A stretch of 64,000 nucleotides of DNA from Monoplex corrugatus (GCA_030674185.1 CM060312.1:55087905-55151904); one strand, 5' to 3'. Positions 10,318 to 22,261 are shown, numbered from the stretch's first letter. The notes: a model not told the origin generated them from the letters alone. Translations and numbers: made by a program.

Positions 10318-10690
10318 TTGTCGCCGTGGTGCAGTGGTTCACGCATTTGGCTAAAGATCGGAAGGTTATGGGTTCAAATCTCCATGAGTCCTGTCAAAAT
10401 CATTTTGGGACTTTTCGGCCCCTGCCTGCACCTGTTCCTGCCCCGACTTACATGTGCTGTGGGCTCTATGGAAAAACTGAGACCACACAGTCGAGTCTCA
10501 TCCATTTTAGGATACCTTCATTCAAGGTGTTGTTCTGATCTCCTGACCAATACCGCAGGTATCTGTATCTCTGGGGCCTGCTTGACCTCAGAATATATTA
10601 TGAAAGTAAGCGCAGAGTACAGCCCTGTTACGCGGTCGAAATTCAAAGGTGGAACGCCATAGCAACACAACTATCATCCTTATCGTCATC
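10318..10690 (+). mobile_element. SINE-D copy with polymerase III boxes
   Basis: The tRNA-like head carries an A box (TGGTGCAGTGG, 10327-10337) and a B box (GGTTCAAATCTCC, 10371-10383). The body has GACCACACAGTCGAGTCTCA and GCAGAGTACAGCCCTGTTAC and ends in a CATCATCATCATTG tail. The body is shared with 45670-45940, 41480-41640 and, inverted, 54500-54620. The open frame of 190 codons across it is fortuitous. Confidence 0.8.
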
Positions 10691-10801
10691 ATCATCATTG
10701 TATTGTGAAAATGTGTCTCAGATTCTGTGGCTATTATGGTTGCGTTGAAAATAGGAACAAAAAGAAAGTGGGCCGGGCACAAACGAAGCTGATGATCCTT
10801 T

Positions 10802-11081
10802 GTATCAGTTTCAGATTAAGTTTCAGTTTCTCAAGATGACGTCTCCGCGCTCGGAATTAATTCCATGTGCACTAACGCCACAGGTGTCATGTGTATGGTG
10901 ATCATGGCACAAGCCTTAAGCCTGCACATAAATCCATGAACTGGCTAGGTCCTGATGCCCTACCTAGACTACGTTTTATCAAGTCTATATTTTATACTGG
11001 TATTTTATCAGCCTATCGTTGGAATAATCTTGGTTACATGTAAATGACATGTGCATCTGTGTATCTTATCTTCAAAAACGG

Positions 11082-11120
<39 letters not shown>

Positions 11121-11133
11121 CACACACACAAAC

Positions 11134-11186
<53 letters not shown>

Positions 11187-11440
11187 AAGTAAGTAAATAA
11201 ATAATTAATGACCTGAATCACAACACAACTAGCTATTTTGTATATATACTCGCCTCACATGACAGAAAAAAACACCCATCCGAAGTCAATGCACAAATGC
11301 TCGGCTATCTATCAACTAGATGAAGACATTATTTTCTTGATCATAGATAGGTAAGTAAGTAAGTGTATAAGTAAGTAAGTGTGTATAAGTAAGTGAATAA
11401 GAAGTAACTGAGGTGAAAAAATAAATACAAAGGATGATCC
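10802..11440 (+). repeat. Repeat H copy, about 620 bp, with internal (CA)n/(TA)n
   Basis: It starts AGTTTCAGTTTCTCAAGATG and continues through GATCATGGCACAAGCCTTAA, TTGGTTACATGTAAATGACA and GATAGGTAAGTAAGTAAG. A closely similar copy lies at 47443-47965, and an inverted copy of its 5' part at 47300-47442. The CA/TA microsatellite at 11083-11187 replaces a short AT-rich stretch of the other copy. Confidence 0.75.
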
Positions 11441-11819
11441 TCACCACAAGGATGATCCTTAAAAAGGGAGGACTTCTCAGTAACTAGATGGAAGGTCGGT
11501 TGGTGCGTTCGTTTATTAGGTGTTATGATTTTATACCGTGAGGGGGCAGGAAGAGGTGGCTGGGGAGAATTAATTAAAAGAAAAAGATCAAAATAATACG
11601 AAGTGAAGATTAAACTAAGCGATTCTTTTATGGTTCAACCATTTCTTTCCTCTTATCCAAACTCTGACTTTTTCGGTTTCTTTTTGTTAACACCCCCCCC
11701 CCCCCCTTCCTCCCTGACAATCAGCTAAGATTGACACGCGCAGAGCGTGCAGCCAGTGTAGAAGGCAGCAGCAGGCGAGGAAGTATCCCCCACGGCGGTC
11801 TGTGAACCGAGAGGTGCGA
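11441..11819. other. Unassigned spacer with poly-C
   Basis: A poly-C run occurs at about 11691-11706. Otherwise nothing was recognised. Confidence 0.4.
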
Positions 11820-11820
11820 G

Positions 11821-11831
11821 GGTTCGATTCC
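11821..11831 (+). promoter_or_regulatory. Isolated polymerase III B-box-like sequence
   Basis: GGTTCGATTCC is a perfect tRNA B-box word, preceded by GAGAGGTGCGA. No matching A box or cloverleaf was found upstream, so it is probably a remnant of a SINE head. Confidence 0.3.
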
Positions 11832-11907
11832 ACTGTGGCTGTGAAATTAATCGGCGGTCGTGAGATTATCATCGTATTTTCAGCTGTTCTCTGTTTCATT
11901 TCTGTCT

Positions 11908-11975
11908 GCCCGTCTCTCTGTCTCTCTCTTTCTGTCTGTCTGTCTGTCTGTCTGTCTGTTGTCTGTCTCTCTCGT

Positions 11976-12014
<39 letters not shown>
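11908..12014 (+). repeat. (TCTG)n and (CT)n microsatellite
   Basis: A TGTC/TCTG tetranucleotide tract runs into (CT)n. Confidence 0.9.
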
Positions 12015-12232
12015 GCTGCACTTTCTCAAGTAAGTTGAAGTTCTCACACCCCCAAAATCCACAATCTTACCGTAAGGTAGGTGCAACAGCAGTATTAAGT
12101 TATTGTAGTATTTTATATAACTTGAAATTCGTTTTCGAAAGCGGCAGTGTGAGTCGTTCCTTTGTGTCTTGATCCTTGGTTCTACCTGTAAACATCAGTT
12201 TAATAAAGGCATATTGCCCCCTCTCGCCACAT

Positions 12233-12280
12233 CTTCTTCTTCTTCTTCTTCTTCTTCTCTCTCTTCTTCTTCTCTCTTCT

Positions 12281-12340
<60 letters not shown>
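12233..12340 (+). repeat. (CTT)n to (CT)n microsatellite
   Basis: CTT trinucleotides pass through a mixed CTT/CTCT zone into a pure CT tract. Confidence 0.95.
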
Positions 12341-12345
<5 letters not shown>

Positions 12346-12469
12346 ATGCTGCTTATGCACAAGTCTGTAAAGTTTCAGGCGATTTAGTTGATATACCCAT
12401 CGCATAGACTACTTAAAAAAGCAAATAACTTATACTTCACAGTCATCAAAGATAATTTATACTTGACAG

Positions 12470-12915
12470 TCATTGCCCAAACCAGCCAATGAACCAAACA
12501 ATCAACACACAGCCATCTATCAATCCACTGATTAGCGGTCAAAACAGTCAATCAACTAATCCCCTACCGAATTAACATAGTCGATCGATCCACCCAAAAT
12601 AGTCAGCAGTCAATGAACTGAACAACAAATTAATTCTTTTAATCAGTTAACCTGATCGATCTAATAATGAATCATCTTTGATACAATTCCTGATCAATCG
12701 AATAATTAATAAATCATTTTTGATGCAATCAATAAAACCCATCAGATATTCAACCAGTCAGCCAAGCAATCAGTCATGCATACATTCAGTCAATCATGCA
12801 GTCAAATCAATCAACCAGTCAGTCGAATAATCAACAACTTAGTCATATAATCATCAGTCGAATAATCAACAACTTAGTCATATAATCAATCAGTTCATTC
12901 ACTCACACACCCATC
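12470..12915 (+). repeat. Cryptically simple CAATCA-rich region
   Basis: Very many short words of the CAATCA, CAGTCAATCA and AATAATCA type occur without a fixed period. It contains a short exact tandem duplication (CATCAGTCGAATAATCAACA, repeated at 12852 and near 12820). Confidence 0.6.
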
Positions 12916-13119
12916 AATACACTGATCTGTTAGATTACCTCAGTGGACTGGGGATGGGTTTACAAAATGGTCATGCTTTGCCTTGGTTGGTCACACTACA
13001 GCTGTACAAATTATTGTGAATTAATAGAACATTAAATTTACTCCAGAAACAGCAGCTCTCAAACAATATGTATCTGTATTGTAAACATAATTTTCCTAAT
13101 CAGTCTTAAATGATCTAGT

Positions 13120-13860
13120 TTCTTACCTTCTCTATCTTATAAGGCTTCAGACTAGCTGTAAACAGATAAATCTATCAGTCTCTGTTTAACTCGATCTCTT
13201 CGTCTTAGTGCTTGAAACCATTCTTACATAGCTAGATTGATCTATCAGTATTACACGTTCGTAGTGCTTGAAGCTAGTCTTACATAGCTAGATAAATCTA
13301 TCAGTCTTAAATGCTCTAGTGCTTGAAGCTATCTTACATAGCTAGATAAATCTATCAGTCTTAAATGCTCTTGTGCTTGAAGCTAGTCTTACATAGCAGA
13401 TAAATCTATCAGTCTTAAATGCTCTTCGTGCTGCTTGACAAGCTAGTTCTTACATAGCTAGATAAATCTATCAGTCTTAAATGCTCTTAGTGCTTGAAGC
13501 TAGTCTTACATAGCTAGATAAATCTATCAGTCTTAAATGCTCAGTGCTTGAAGCTAGTCTTACATAGCTAGATAAATATATCAGTCTTAAATGCTCTACG
13601 GGCTTAAGCTATCTACACAGTCTTGATAAATTATACAGTTTTACATACTTTTGTGAAGCCAGCATGCTAGTTTCTGTCTTATAAATATCTTGAAGCTAGT
13701 CTTACATAGCTAGATAAATCTATCAGTCTTAAATGCTCTTAGTGCTTGAAGCTAGTCTTACATAGCTAGATAAATCTATCAGTCTTAAATGCTCTTAGTG
13801 CTTGGAACCATTCTTACATAGCTAGATAAATATATCAGTCTTAAATGCTCGACAAGGGAG
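13120..13860 (+). repeat. 56-bp satellite array
   Basis: About 11 units run AGTGCTTGAAGCTAGTCTTA, CATAGCTAGATAAATCTATC and AGTCTTAAATGCTCTT. They are degraded at both ends and interrupted at about 13600-13690. The interrupting text (GAAGCCAGCAT...TCTGTCTTATAAATATC) recurs just beyond the array at 13915-13956. Confidence 0.9.
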
Positions 13861-14215
13861 CTTTAATATCACCGACATCTTGTACGATATTACACCTTTT
13901 TTCCTACATAACTTTTGAAGCCAGCATTGTCTCCCAGATCTGTCTTATTAAAATATCCTTTGATGACCGCAGAAAGGAACCGTGTCCGTGTTCATGTGCA
14001 TTTTAAACTGATATCTGAGACGGTTTATGAAGGAGAGGATATAAAGTTAATATCTTCCCAAATCAGTACAAACCATATGAGTAGGTATCCTTACTGGTGC
14101 CCCCAAGAATCTCTTACACAAAATCATATGTACTTTTTCATTTTGGTCTAGTCTGTTCCATCACCAAATCTCTAAACACTACACACACAAAAATAGAAAA
14201 GAACAGAAAAAGAAA
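13861..14215. other. Satellite flank, otherwise unassigned
   Basis: It holds the second copy of the interrupting sequence described for the 56-bp array. Nothing else was recognised. Confidence 0.4.
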
Positions 14216-14354
14216 AAAAAAAACGGAGAGAGAGGGTGGGAAGAGGAGGGAGGGAGGAGAGAGAGAGAGAGAAACAGAGAGAGAGAGAGGTGGGAGAGAG
14301 GAGGAGGAAGAGGGGAGAGAGAGAGAGAGAGAAACAGAGAGAGAGAGAGAGAGG
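14216..14354 (+). repeat. (GA)n purine tract with a duplicated block
   Basis: GAGAGAGAAACAGAGAGAGA appears twice about 66 bp apart within a GA/GGA tract, suggesting unit-level duplication. Confidence 0.9.
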
Positions 14355-14596
14355 GCGGGTGCGTGGGTAGGACAACAAGAACAAGAACTCATTCCTATTT
14401 TCGAAGGCAGTAGCGTAAGCATTTCATTTGCTTTTCTACGTGCAGCCCTGAACCTTGTTTGGAAAGTGCAGTATGACGCTCAAAGGTAATCAGAATTAAG
14501 ACAATGAACTATCATAGCATAAAGACATAATAGTAACACAAAATTCGAATATTAGTAGTATTCAGAAAAAGTGGTAGGTAGGAAATCTCATGATTT

Positions 14597-14637
14597 ACTC
14601 ATAAGAGCCATGGTTCCGAGCGAGCGAGCGAGCGACC

Positions 14638-14668
<31 letters not shown>

Positions 14669-14680
14669 GGACAGACACAT
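14597..14680 (+). repeat. (GAGC)n-(GA)n-(GACA)n compound microsatellite
   Basis: ACTCATAAGAGCCATGGTT precedes (CGAG)n, then GA, then GACA repeats. The same unique leader precedes the tract at 15311. Confidence 0.9.
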
Positions 14681-14769
14681 AGAGCAAAATAATAAAGCAT
14701 ATAGGAACCATCACCACCACTATTATTCTTTAAAACGTTTTTTTTTCCCTCTCAGATGCTTGAATGCAT

Positions 14770-15085
14770 GTTGTTTTGTCCACACAGCGCTGTCGGTATG
14801 TTGCTGTACGTGTCTGCACACTGCTTCTTCGGTGGGCGTCTAACCTGGGCGTTTTCAGTTTTCCATACGCCACCGGACACCGACAGGAGTTACAGGATTT
14901 CATTAACATGCATACCTGTATCTTGCGTCTGTACATACGCTTGAAGGAGGTTTAGGCACTAACATGACTGCACACGTGTTGAATTAGAAGTCGTGAAAAG
15001 CTCCAGCCTTTACCCATGAAGCGGGAGGTACCCGGGCAGGAACGAACCGAGACCTTTGGACCAACGTTTTTAAAACTGGACTATT
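14770..15085 (-). mobile_element. SINE-C copy (minus strand)
   Basis: On the minus strand the B-box side (GGTTCGTTCC near 15041-15050) is followed by CGGGTACCTCCCGCTTCATG, then TTAGTGCCTAAACCTCC. The 3' part mirrors the other SINE-C copies at 53390-54055. Confidence 0.65.
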
Positions 15086-15144
15086 ACGCACGTCACTATT
15101 ATTACTAGCTCTGTTAATGATACAAAGGATAGCTTTCCATGAGA

Positions 15145-15188
15145 AAAAAAAAGTATATATATAATTATATTATATATACATATAAATA

Positions 15189-15254
<66 letters not shown>

Positions 15255-15625
15255 GACAGAGACAGACAGACAGAAAGACAGACAGACAGACAGAGAGACA
15301 CCACACACACACTCATAAGGGCCATGGTTGCGAGCGAGCGAGCAACAGAGAGACAGACAGACAGACAAAAACAGAGAGATAGACAGACAAAAACAGAGAG
15401 ACAGAAACAGAAAGACAGACAGAAACAGAAAGACGGGACAGAAACAGAAAACACAGAGACAGAAACAAGACAAAACAGACAGACAAAGACAGAACCAACA
15501 AAGACAAAACAAAGACAAAGACAAAGACAGAGACAAAGAGTGGGTTGTCTCAGACAGACTATACCCGTAGTGCAAGTAAGACACAAAGACAGACAGGCAC
15601 GCAGCGACAGAGAGAGAGAGGGTGA
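15145..15625 (+). repeat. (TA)n-(GA)n-(GACA)n compound microsatellites, two blocks
   Basis: TA repeats (15150-15222) pass into GA and GACA repeats up to 15300. The leader ACTCATAAGGGCCATGGTT then starts a second block of GAGC, GACAGACA and ACAAAGACA-type repeats. Confidence 0.9.
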
Positions 15626-15860
15626 TGGGGCGTAGCGGGCAGATTGAATCGGGGTGGGCTGAATCATTCCCGATAATTATTACAGGCCGTTTATCACCAC
15701 TGCCTAGGATCAATCACAAGTGTGATAAAAACCGATCCTATTTCAGTCGTTGCCTCCTTTCAATCAGAGCGTTCAAACACGCATTGCTCTGTCGGATATT
15801 AATCATCAGGACGATCTCATCACTCAATCAAAACAGTCAGGCGTCACAAATTGCCTTTCT
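15626..15860. other. Unassigned spacer
   Basis: Nothing was recognised. Confidence 0.4.
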
Positions 15861-15869
15861 CTCTGTCTG

Positions 15870-15902
<33 letters not shown>

Positions 15903-16252
15903 GTTTCTCTCTCTCTCATGCACAGAGAGAGAGAGTGTGTGTGTGCATTTGTGTGTGTGTGCGCGCGCGTGTGCGTGTGTGTGTGTGTGTGTTGTGTGTG
16001 TGTTGTGTGTGTACTGTTGTGTGCATGTGTGTGTGTATGTGTGGGTGTCAGTGAGTGTGTGATATGTGTGTGTGTGTGTTGTGTGTGTGTGTTTGTATGC
16101 TGTGTGGGTGGGGGGGGTGCAAGTGTGTGTCTGGGGGGTGGTTGCAAGTGTGTGGGTGCAAGTGTGTGTGTGTGTGTGTGTTTTGTGCTTTTGTGGAGGG
16201 GGGATGTAAGTGTGTGTGAGTGTGTGTGTGTGTGTTTGTGTGTGTGTATCTA
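15861..16252 (+). repeat. (TCTG)n, (CT)n and imperfect (GT)n tract
   Basis: TCTG/CT gives way to GT with a GCGCGCGCGTGTGCG patch at 15961-15976 and G-run interruptions further on. Confidence 0.9.
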
Positions 16253-16319
16253 TGATGAGTGCATAAATAATTCACTTTCTTTTTCTCACCTATTTCATTT
16301 GAAAATGAGCAGAAGAAGA

Positions 16320-16540
16320 AACGAGTGACGAAAAGGAACGAGAAAAAAGACGAGAGAGAGAAAGAGAATGAGAAAGAGAGAGAGAGAAGAGAATATGTTG
16401 GAACTCTGTGTGTGTGTGTGTTGTGTTGTGTGTGTGTGTGTGTGTGTGTATGTGTGTGTGTGTGTGGTGTGTGTGTGTGTGGGGTGTGTGTGTTGTGGTT
16501 GATGTGTGTGTGTGTGTGTGTGTGTGTGTGCCCCGTGTCG
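16320..16540 (+). repeat. (GA)n then (GT)n microsatellite
   Basis: A GA-rich strand (16338-16392) is followed by interrupted GT repeats (16406-16530). Confidence 0.9.
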
Positions 16541-16954
16541 GGTGTGTGAGTATAAAAAGTAATTTAGGAATACAATTGAACGTTTAACTATATGACAACA
16601 CCATGTTACCAGTTATTTTACATATGAAATGGCAATTATAATTGATGCGTACTGTAATCATACTGAAACGGACACATTTACAATACATGAAGTCATTTCG
16701 CTTGAAATTACAAATATTTCTGATAAAACCTATGATTACATAAAAGTGAACACATCACTATACATGTATTCAAACAAAATAGGTTTGCATTGTTACAGTT
16801 GTGTCTGCAGCAACCCATGTGATGTGCACACGTTTGTAAACATGAAAGGGGAGATGCAGAAATGATATTGGTAAAACATTTGATTATGGGCATTAGCACG
16901 CACATGACGATTACTTGTATTTCAAACGCTTTTACTGACAGTGGATCTTTCAGG
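16541..16954. other. Unassigned spacer
   Basis: AT-rich sequence without supported features. Confidence 0.5.
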
Positions 16955-17335
16955 CTCTTTGGTGAATAGTCCCACAGAGAGAGAAGGGGGGGGGGGAGAC
17001 AGACACAGACAGACAGACAGAGAGATTGGTGAATAGTCCCACGAGAGAGAGAAGAGGGGGGGGGGGGGGAAAGACAGGGAGAGAGGGGAGAGAGAGAGAG
17101 AGGAGAAAGAGGAGATAGAGAGAGAGAGGGGAGAAAGACGAGAGGGGGAGGGAGGGAGAGGAGAGAGAGGAGGAGGAAGAGAGACAGATCGGTGAAACAG
17201 ACCCACAGTTAGAGAGAGGATGAGGGGGGAGAGAGAGGGAGGGACAGCGAGATAGGAGAGAGAGAGAGAGAACACAGAAGAAGACAGAGACAGACAGACA
17301 GACGACAGACGGACAGACAGACAGAGAGAGAAGAT
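16955..17335 (+). repeat. GA-rich minisatellite with TGGTGAATAGTCCCAC units
   Basis: TTGGTGAATAGTCCCAC occurs at about 16958-16974 and 17026-17041, with a diverged third form (CGGTGAAACAGACCCAC) at about 17191. Each is followed by GA, GGG and GACAGACA tracts. Confidence 0.75.
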
Positions 17336-17640
17336 TTACAAATCAAGTTGTAAATCAGATACGAGTCTCAATGTTCTGATAGGTAGATACGAATGTATGA
17401 GTTTGAAAGGGTTTGGCTGATTTTCGTATTTTCGTCACAGTGGGTGACTTTGTTAAAACATGGTCCGTTTCGTGTTTTGATACCGACCTGAAAAAGTGTG
17501 CAATGGTACATTTTTCTGTATTGGTTAGGACATGTGTAAGTTTGAAGAAGTCTTAAAATAACAGATAATAACATTCTTTCTTCCTATAGTTTTCTCTTTA
17601 TTACCTCTCTTTTTTCTTCTTTTACGTTTTTTTTTCAAAG
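17336..17640. other. Unassigned spacer
   Basis: Nothing was recognised. Confidence 0.4.
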
Positions 17641-18350
17641 TGAAACCCACTGGCCAAGAGCACCTGTCTTGGACGCTAGAAGTTATGGGTTCAAATCTCC
17701 GAGTTGGATAGGGATTTCCTCTCTCCGTTTGAAGTTCAAAATTTGTTCGAGACTAGAATTTAAATATCTCGAGTTCAACCCGACTGTAACATTTAAAACT
17801 GTTCGCCACCCATCTTAATTTAATGTTTTCATCATTCTGGAGGTGTCGGCTTAATATTTCATAGGTTTCTCTATCCTCTTCCCATTTCAAATCCTTGCCA
17901 GCAAATAGGCATTTGCACAGACTCAGTCTGCCAGAGAACAGCTTGCAGATTTGGGTGGAGCGCATATGGAATTGTCCGAGTGTGATATATCCATCGTAAA
18001 AACAAACTCCAGGTTCCAAACTTCCCCCTTCCGCCAGACCCCGAGTGGTGATCTGGGTGTCAGTCTTTTGACTGGGAGGATACCCCGGTGTCCTGTATGA
18101 AATACTTACCCGCTGCACATAAAAAATTTAAAAAATATCAAAAAAAAAAAAAAAAGAAAAAAAAGAAAACTCACAACAGCAAAGGAGTTATTCCTGACAA
18201 AACACTGTAAAAAAAACAAAAAACAACCACAGTCGTATCTTAACAAAAATACATACAGACAATAAAAAAAAAAAAAAGTGGCGCTGTACCGTGGCAATTT
18301 GGTCTTCCCGGGAAGAGTAGCCCGAATTTCACATGTTAAATACGTTTAAC
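17641..18350 (+). mobile_element. SINE-A copy interrupted by a SINE-B copy
   Basis: A tRNA-like head with B box GGTTCAAATCTCC (17688-17700) is followed by GATAGGGATTTCCTCTCTCC. The body resumes at about 18043 (GATCTGGGTGTCAGTC) and ends with GTGGCGCTGTACCGTGGC and GCCCGAATTTCACATGTTAA. The intervening 17738-18010 is SINE-B in opposite orientation. Confidence 0.75.
17738..18010 (-). mobile_element. SINE-B copy (minus strand) inside SINE-A
   Basis: On the minus strand ACTCGGACAATTCCATATGC, CTCCACCCAAATCTGCAAGC and GAGTCTGTGCAAATGCC follow the SINE-B order. The insertion points are approximate, and a clean target duplication was not found. Confidence 0.65.
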
Positions 18351-18640
18351 CTGAAATACACTGCAGTAACATATTATGCCTTCTCCTGTTCTGTAGTCCC
18401 AAGCTCTGCTTGCGTCAGCCTAAAAGAAAAACTCCCTTGCTATAAATCGGCGTTGCTGAGAATGGTGAACTGCCGGCAACATATCCAACAGCAGGTCCTT
18501 CGTGGCACTATACCCAGACGTCGGCCTTGAGCACATTTATCCAGCGGCCAAATCCCCATGCTTCTTTGGGACCGAAGAAGATCCATCTTCATTTAGTTTC
18601 GTTATATAGGCACATGCACAACGTCCGACATTTTCACATA
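18351..18640. other. Unassigned spacer
   Basis: A 65-codon open frame at 18333-18530 was not recognised and partly overlaps the SINE-A tail. Confidence 0.4.
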
Positions 18641-18644
18641 TTCT

Positions 18645-18667
18645 TTTTTTTTTTTTTTTTTTTTGCT

Positions 18668-18709
<42 letters not shown>

Positions 18710-18725
18710 CTCTCCTCTCTCTCTT
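18645..18725 (+). repeat. Poly-T and (CT)n tract
   Basis: A T run at 18645-18664 is followed by CT repeats. Confidence 0.95.
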
Positions 18726-18837
18726 CTTATTATCCCTTACCCTTCTGCTTCTTTCCCTCCCTGTCCCACACACACGCTGCACACAGACTCAGACGCTTGT
18801 ATTTCCCTATGATGTGTGTGTGTTGAAAGAGAGAGCG

Positions 18838-18985
18838 AAGTGTGAACTGGAGCCTGAAAGGCGGGAAAAGACGGAGCGGAGATGAGGGATGAAAAGAATA
18901 TTGCCGGTAGCACTCTTGATGGGGGATACAAGGAGTACGGAGCACTTGAACTATATCAACGTGCTGCCAGTGGGAGGGGGCAGAC
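18838..18985 (+). repeat. Dispersed repeat containing two degenerate units of the 34-bp satellite
   Basis: GATGAGGGATGAAAAGAATA, GTAGCACTCTTGATGGGGGA and AGTACGGAGCACTTGAACTA have the order of the satellite unit found at 32.7-34.96 kb. A longer related copy is at 24060-24240. Confidence 0.6.
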
Positions 18986-19164
18986 AGGTGCACGCGCACA
19001 CGCACACGCACCGCGCACACACATAAATGTTACGTGCCCGCCGCCGCGCACGTACGTACACGCAGACACACACTGACGCGCACATATGCACACAAACAAG
19101 TACATCACAGACACACATGCACTGATCTCATGTGTTTTCTAATGAGTTTTATGCGAAGTGTAGA

Positions 19165-19280
19165 TTTTGAGAGACAGAGAGAGACAGACAGACAAAGTAT
19201 GAGAGAATGAGAGAGAGATTTAAGAGAGTGAGAGAGAGAGAAACAGAAAGAAAGAAAGAGAGAGATTACGAGAGTGAGAG

Positions 19281-19317
<37 letters not shown>

Positions 19318-19792
19318 TGATGAGAGAGACAGAGAGAGAGATCTGAGAGAGACAGAGTGACAGACAGACAGACGAGAAAAAAGAGAGAGAGAGTGAGAGA
19401 TTTAAGAGAGTGAGAGACAGCGACAGAAAGAGAGAAAAAGACAGTGAGAGAGAGAGAGACAAGGAGAGAGAGAGAGAGAGCGATTTAAGAGAGAGGGGGC
19501 GAAAAAGAGACAGAAGAAGACAGACAGAAAGAGAGAGTGATAGAGATTAAGAGTGGAGAGAGAGAGAGAAGATATATATATATATATATATAATATATAT
19601 ATAATATACACACACACATACACACACATACACATAATATATATACACACACATATATATTATACATGTATATATATATATAATATTTATATATTAATAT
19701 ATATATATAGGGAAGAGAGAGAGAGTGAGAGAGATTTAAGAGTGAGAGAGAGAAAGATATATATATATATATATATATTAATATTATACATG

Positions 19793-19870
<78 letters not shown>
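19165..19870 (+). repeat. (GA)n and (TA)n compound microsatellite, about 700 bp
   Basis: GAGAGA-rich blocks punctuated by the recurring word GAGAGATTTAAGAG alternate with TATATA/CACATA blocks at 19570-19710 and 19757-19822. The blocks look duplicated as larger units. Confidence 0.9.
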
Positions 19871-20078
19871 GGGTGAAGAGGAGCCAGGAAGACAGGAAAA
19901 GGCACTGTAGAGATGGGAACCGAAATCTGAAATCTGTTCACAGAGATTCATCAAACTCAGGAAGTTCCATAATTTTCTGCACGCCACCCAGACCTTACAG
20001 CACTAATGCCAAATCTAATCTCTTTTACTGCCAGCTCCTAAGAAATATTCCGACTTTTTAAGTTTAAAATTATAAACA

Positions 20079-20093
20079 TGCGGGCGGGCGGGC

Positions 20094-20155
<62 letters not shown>

Positions 20156-20285
20156 ATCTCTCTCTTTCACACACACACACACACACACCCACACTCTCCC
20201 TCTCACACACACACACGCGCGTGTGTGCGCCCGCGTGCGCACAAGCACGCACGCACGCACGCACGCACATACGCACACAAACACA
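20079..20285 (+). repeat. (GGGC)n-(CT)n-(CA)n-(GCAC)n compound microsatellite
   Basis: GCGGGCGGGCGGGC is followed by a long CT tract, CA tracts, CGCGCGTGTGTG and (GCAC)n. Confidence 0.95.
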
Positions 20286-20769
20286 TAGACGTGACAAATC
20301 CGTTGTCAGTACGTTTATGTGAACACGACAATAAAGGTTTATAATATGATGATGATGATAAATCTGTAAAAAGTTATGTGTTTTCAGATGATATTCTAAA
20401 TGTTACCCCGTCAAAGTGACCTTTCTCTGTTTTATTCGAGCTTCAGAAACGGTTTGTGTGTCCATCTGAATCATGTTTGTAGATGGTTTGTCCGTTTGTT
20501 TTGGGCAGCTTTCCCCCCTTGCATTGACAATTGTTATTTTCAATAAAGATTGGACAGAACAGAGACAACTAGCAAAACAACGTCCAGCTACAGTCTATAT
20601 ACATATAAAAAAAAAACTGTACAGTACTTTCACCGCAATGGAGTTTATATCACGAAACAAAAACAAACACGCACTCCTCTTCTTCTCCCTCCACCTCACA
20701 CCCCCCCCCTCCCCCCGCCCCACAACTAAACACGCACTCTCCCTACCGTTGTTCTTACGTCTAATGTGG
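20286..20769. other. Unassigned spacer
   Basis: ATGATGATGATGATAAA at 20346-20360 may be the 3' tail of a decayed retroposon. Otherwise only a poly-C patch at about 20701-20720 was seen. Confidence 0.4.
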
Positions 20770-20816
20770 AATACATGTTACATGTTGCATGCACGGGCGC
20801 ATACGTGTTGTGGTGT

Positions 20817-20947
20817 GGTATGTCGTGTCGTGTCGTGTCGTGTCGTGGCCTGTGTGGTGGTGTGTGTGTGTGTGTGGTTGGTGTGGTTATGGTGTTGGTG
20901 TTGGTTTTGTGTGGTGTGTGTGTGTGTGTGTGTGTTGTGTGTGTGTG

Positions 20948-20986
<39 letters not shown>

Positions 20987-20990
20987 GTGG
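20817..20990 (+). repeat. (TCGTG)n and (GT)n microsatellite
   Basis: Five TCGTG/TGTCG units (20820-20848) precede imperfect GT repeats. Confidence 0.9.
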
Positions 20991-21177
20991 CTTGTTTGCT
21001 TGTCGTGCATGCGTGTGTTTTCTTTCTGCAGATGAAGGATAGAGGGATGGGCTGAGAGAATATATTTAGTGGGGAAGATAAATTGCGTTAAACAGCGAGG
21101 AGGGGTCATAAGTTCAGTTGCCCATAGACAGTTATTCTGACATGAAATGGGGATCGTAGCACAGTGCAGTCATGCCT

Positions 21178-21880
21178 TCCTCCCTCCCTCCCTCCCTCTC
21201 TCTCCCCCTTACTTTTCCAGGACAGACATACGCTATGTAGAACTCCAAGACCTTGCCAGCAAGTAGGGTTATGCTATCATCATTTTGGGTCCTGTCCATT
21301 ACAGGACAACTATGTCGTTTCTTGTCAGCCCCTTATGTGGACAGCAGCACCGTAAGTGGACAGCATTGCACACTACCTCACCAGCCAGCGCGCCGTCAGT
21401 CGATTCCCACCACTGTCCTTTGTCCAAAGCTCAGTGATGTGTGCCAGATGTTGAATGTTACTATACTTACCTTTGTGTGGGCTAAGGTTCCTTACCAATC
21501 CGAAGGACGGCATTGACCCAGTTCCCATGGTATACCTTAGGCATACGATGCCATAATGTGCATTCATTCATCCAGCAGGAGAGGGTGCATTACTGTGTTT
21601 CATTACAGAAATCGTAATATCTTTTTAAATATCCCATCCTTGCGGTGAATTTTATATTCATGAATTACAATATCTATATTTGTGTTAAATAGAGGTGCCG
21701 AAAAGAAATCGATGTTCTGTTGGACTGCTGTCCACTTGCAGTGCTGCTGTTCATTAAGGCCCACAGACTCTATCTTGAGAAACTGAAAGTAAAAATGAAA
21801 ATAAAAACCGTTTCAGATGTCTGTTTGCAGGCTTTTCTGGTGGGTTGACCTAACTCTTCAGACAACATATATTGTTGCGC
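21178..21880. other. (CCTC)n patch, small SINE-B remnant and unassigned DNA
   Basis: CCTCCCTCCCTC lies at 21178-21200. CAAGACCTTGCCAGCAAGTA at 21247-21266 matches the minus-strand SINE-B 3' region. The rest was not recognised. Confidence 0.35.
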
Positions 21881-22135
21881 TCTGCATTTTCGGTAGCTGG
21901 AAATAAGAAAAAAATTGTACAAAACTTTCTTGGGGGAAAAGTATACTTAAACGGACTGTTTGGGCAGAAAGACAGAAAGGAGGAGGAAATACATAGAAAA
22001 GAAAAAAAGGCAGACATAAAGACAGTGACAGAAAAAACACAGGAACATTGAAGCACAGTTTCCAGAAGGTGGAGATACGTATACTGAAAGAACCTCAAGC
22101 ATTTCCACGCCAGGACAGGGAAGCGAAAGATATGA
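21880..22135 (+). repeat. Repeat E copy (3' half)
   Basis: It contains CACAGTTTCCAGAAGGTGGA followed by CTGAAAGAACCTCAAGC, parallel to 50975-51010 and 61895-61950. Confidence 0.55.
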
Positions 22136-22261
22136 GACATATATTGAAGTTAAAGCCGGTCTTTTCATTAGGAATTCATCACTAGGACAAATCCTTATTC
22201 ATTCAACCCAAACATGCAATCAGTCACAAAATCCTACATCTGTTGATGTCTTGGAATGAGC

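Noticed and set aside
10090..10662. 190-codon plus-strand open frame
   Set aside because: It overlaps SINE-D, including its polymerase III boxes and body, so the frame is fortuitous.
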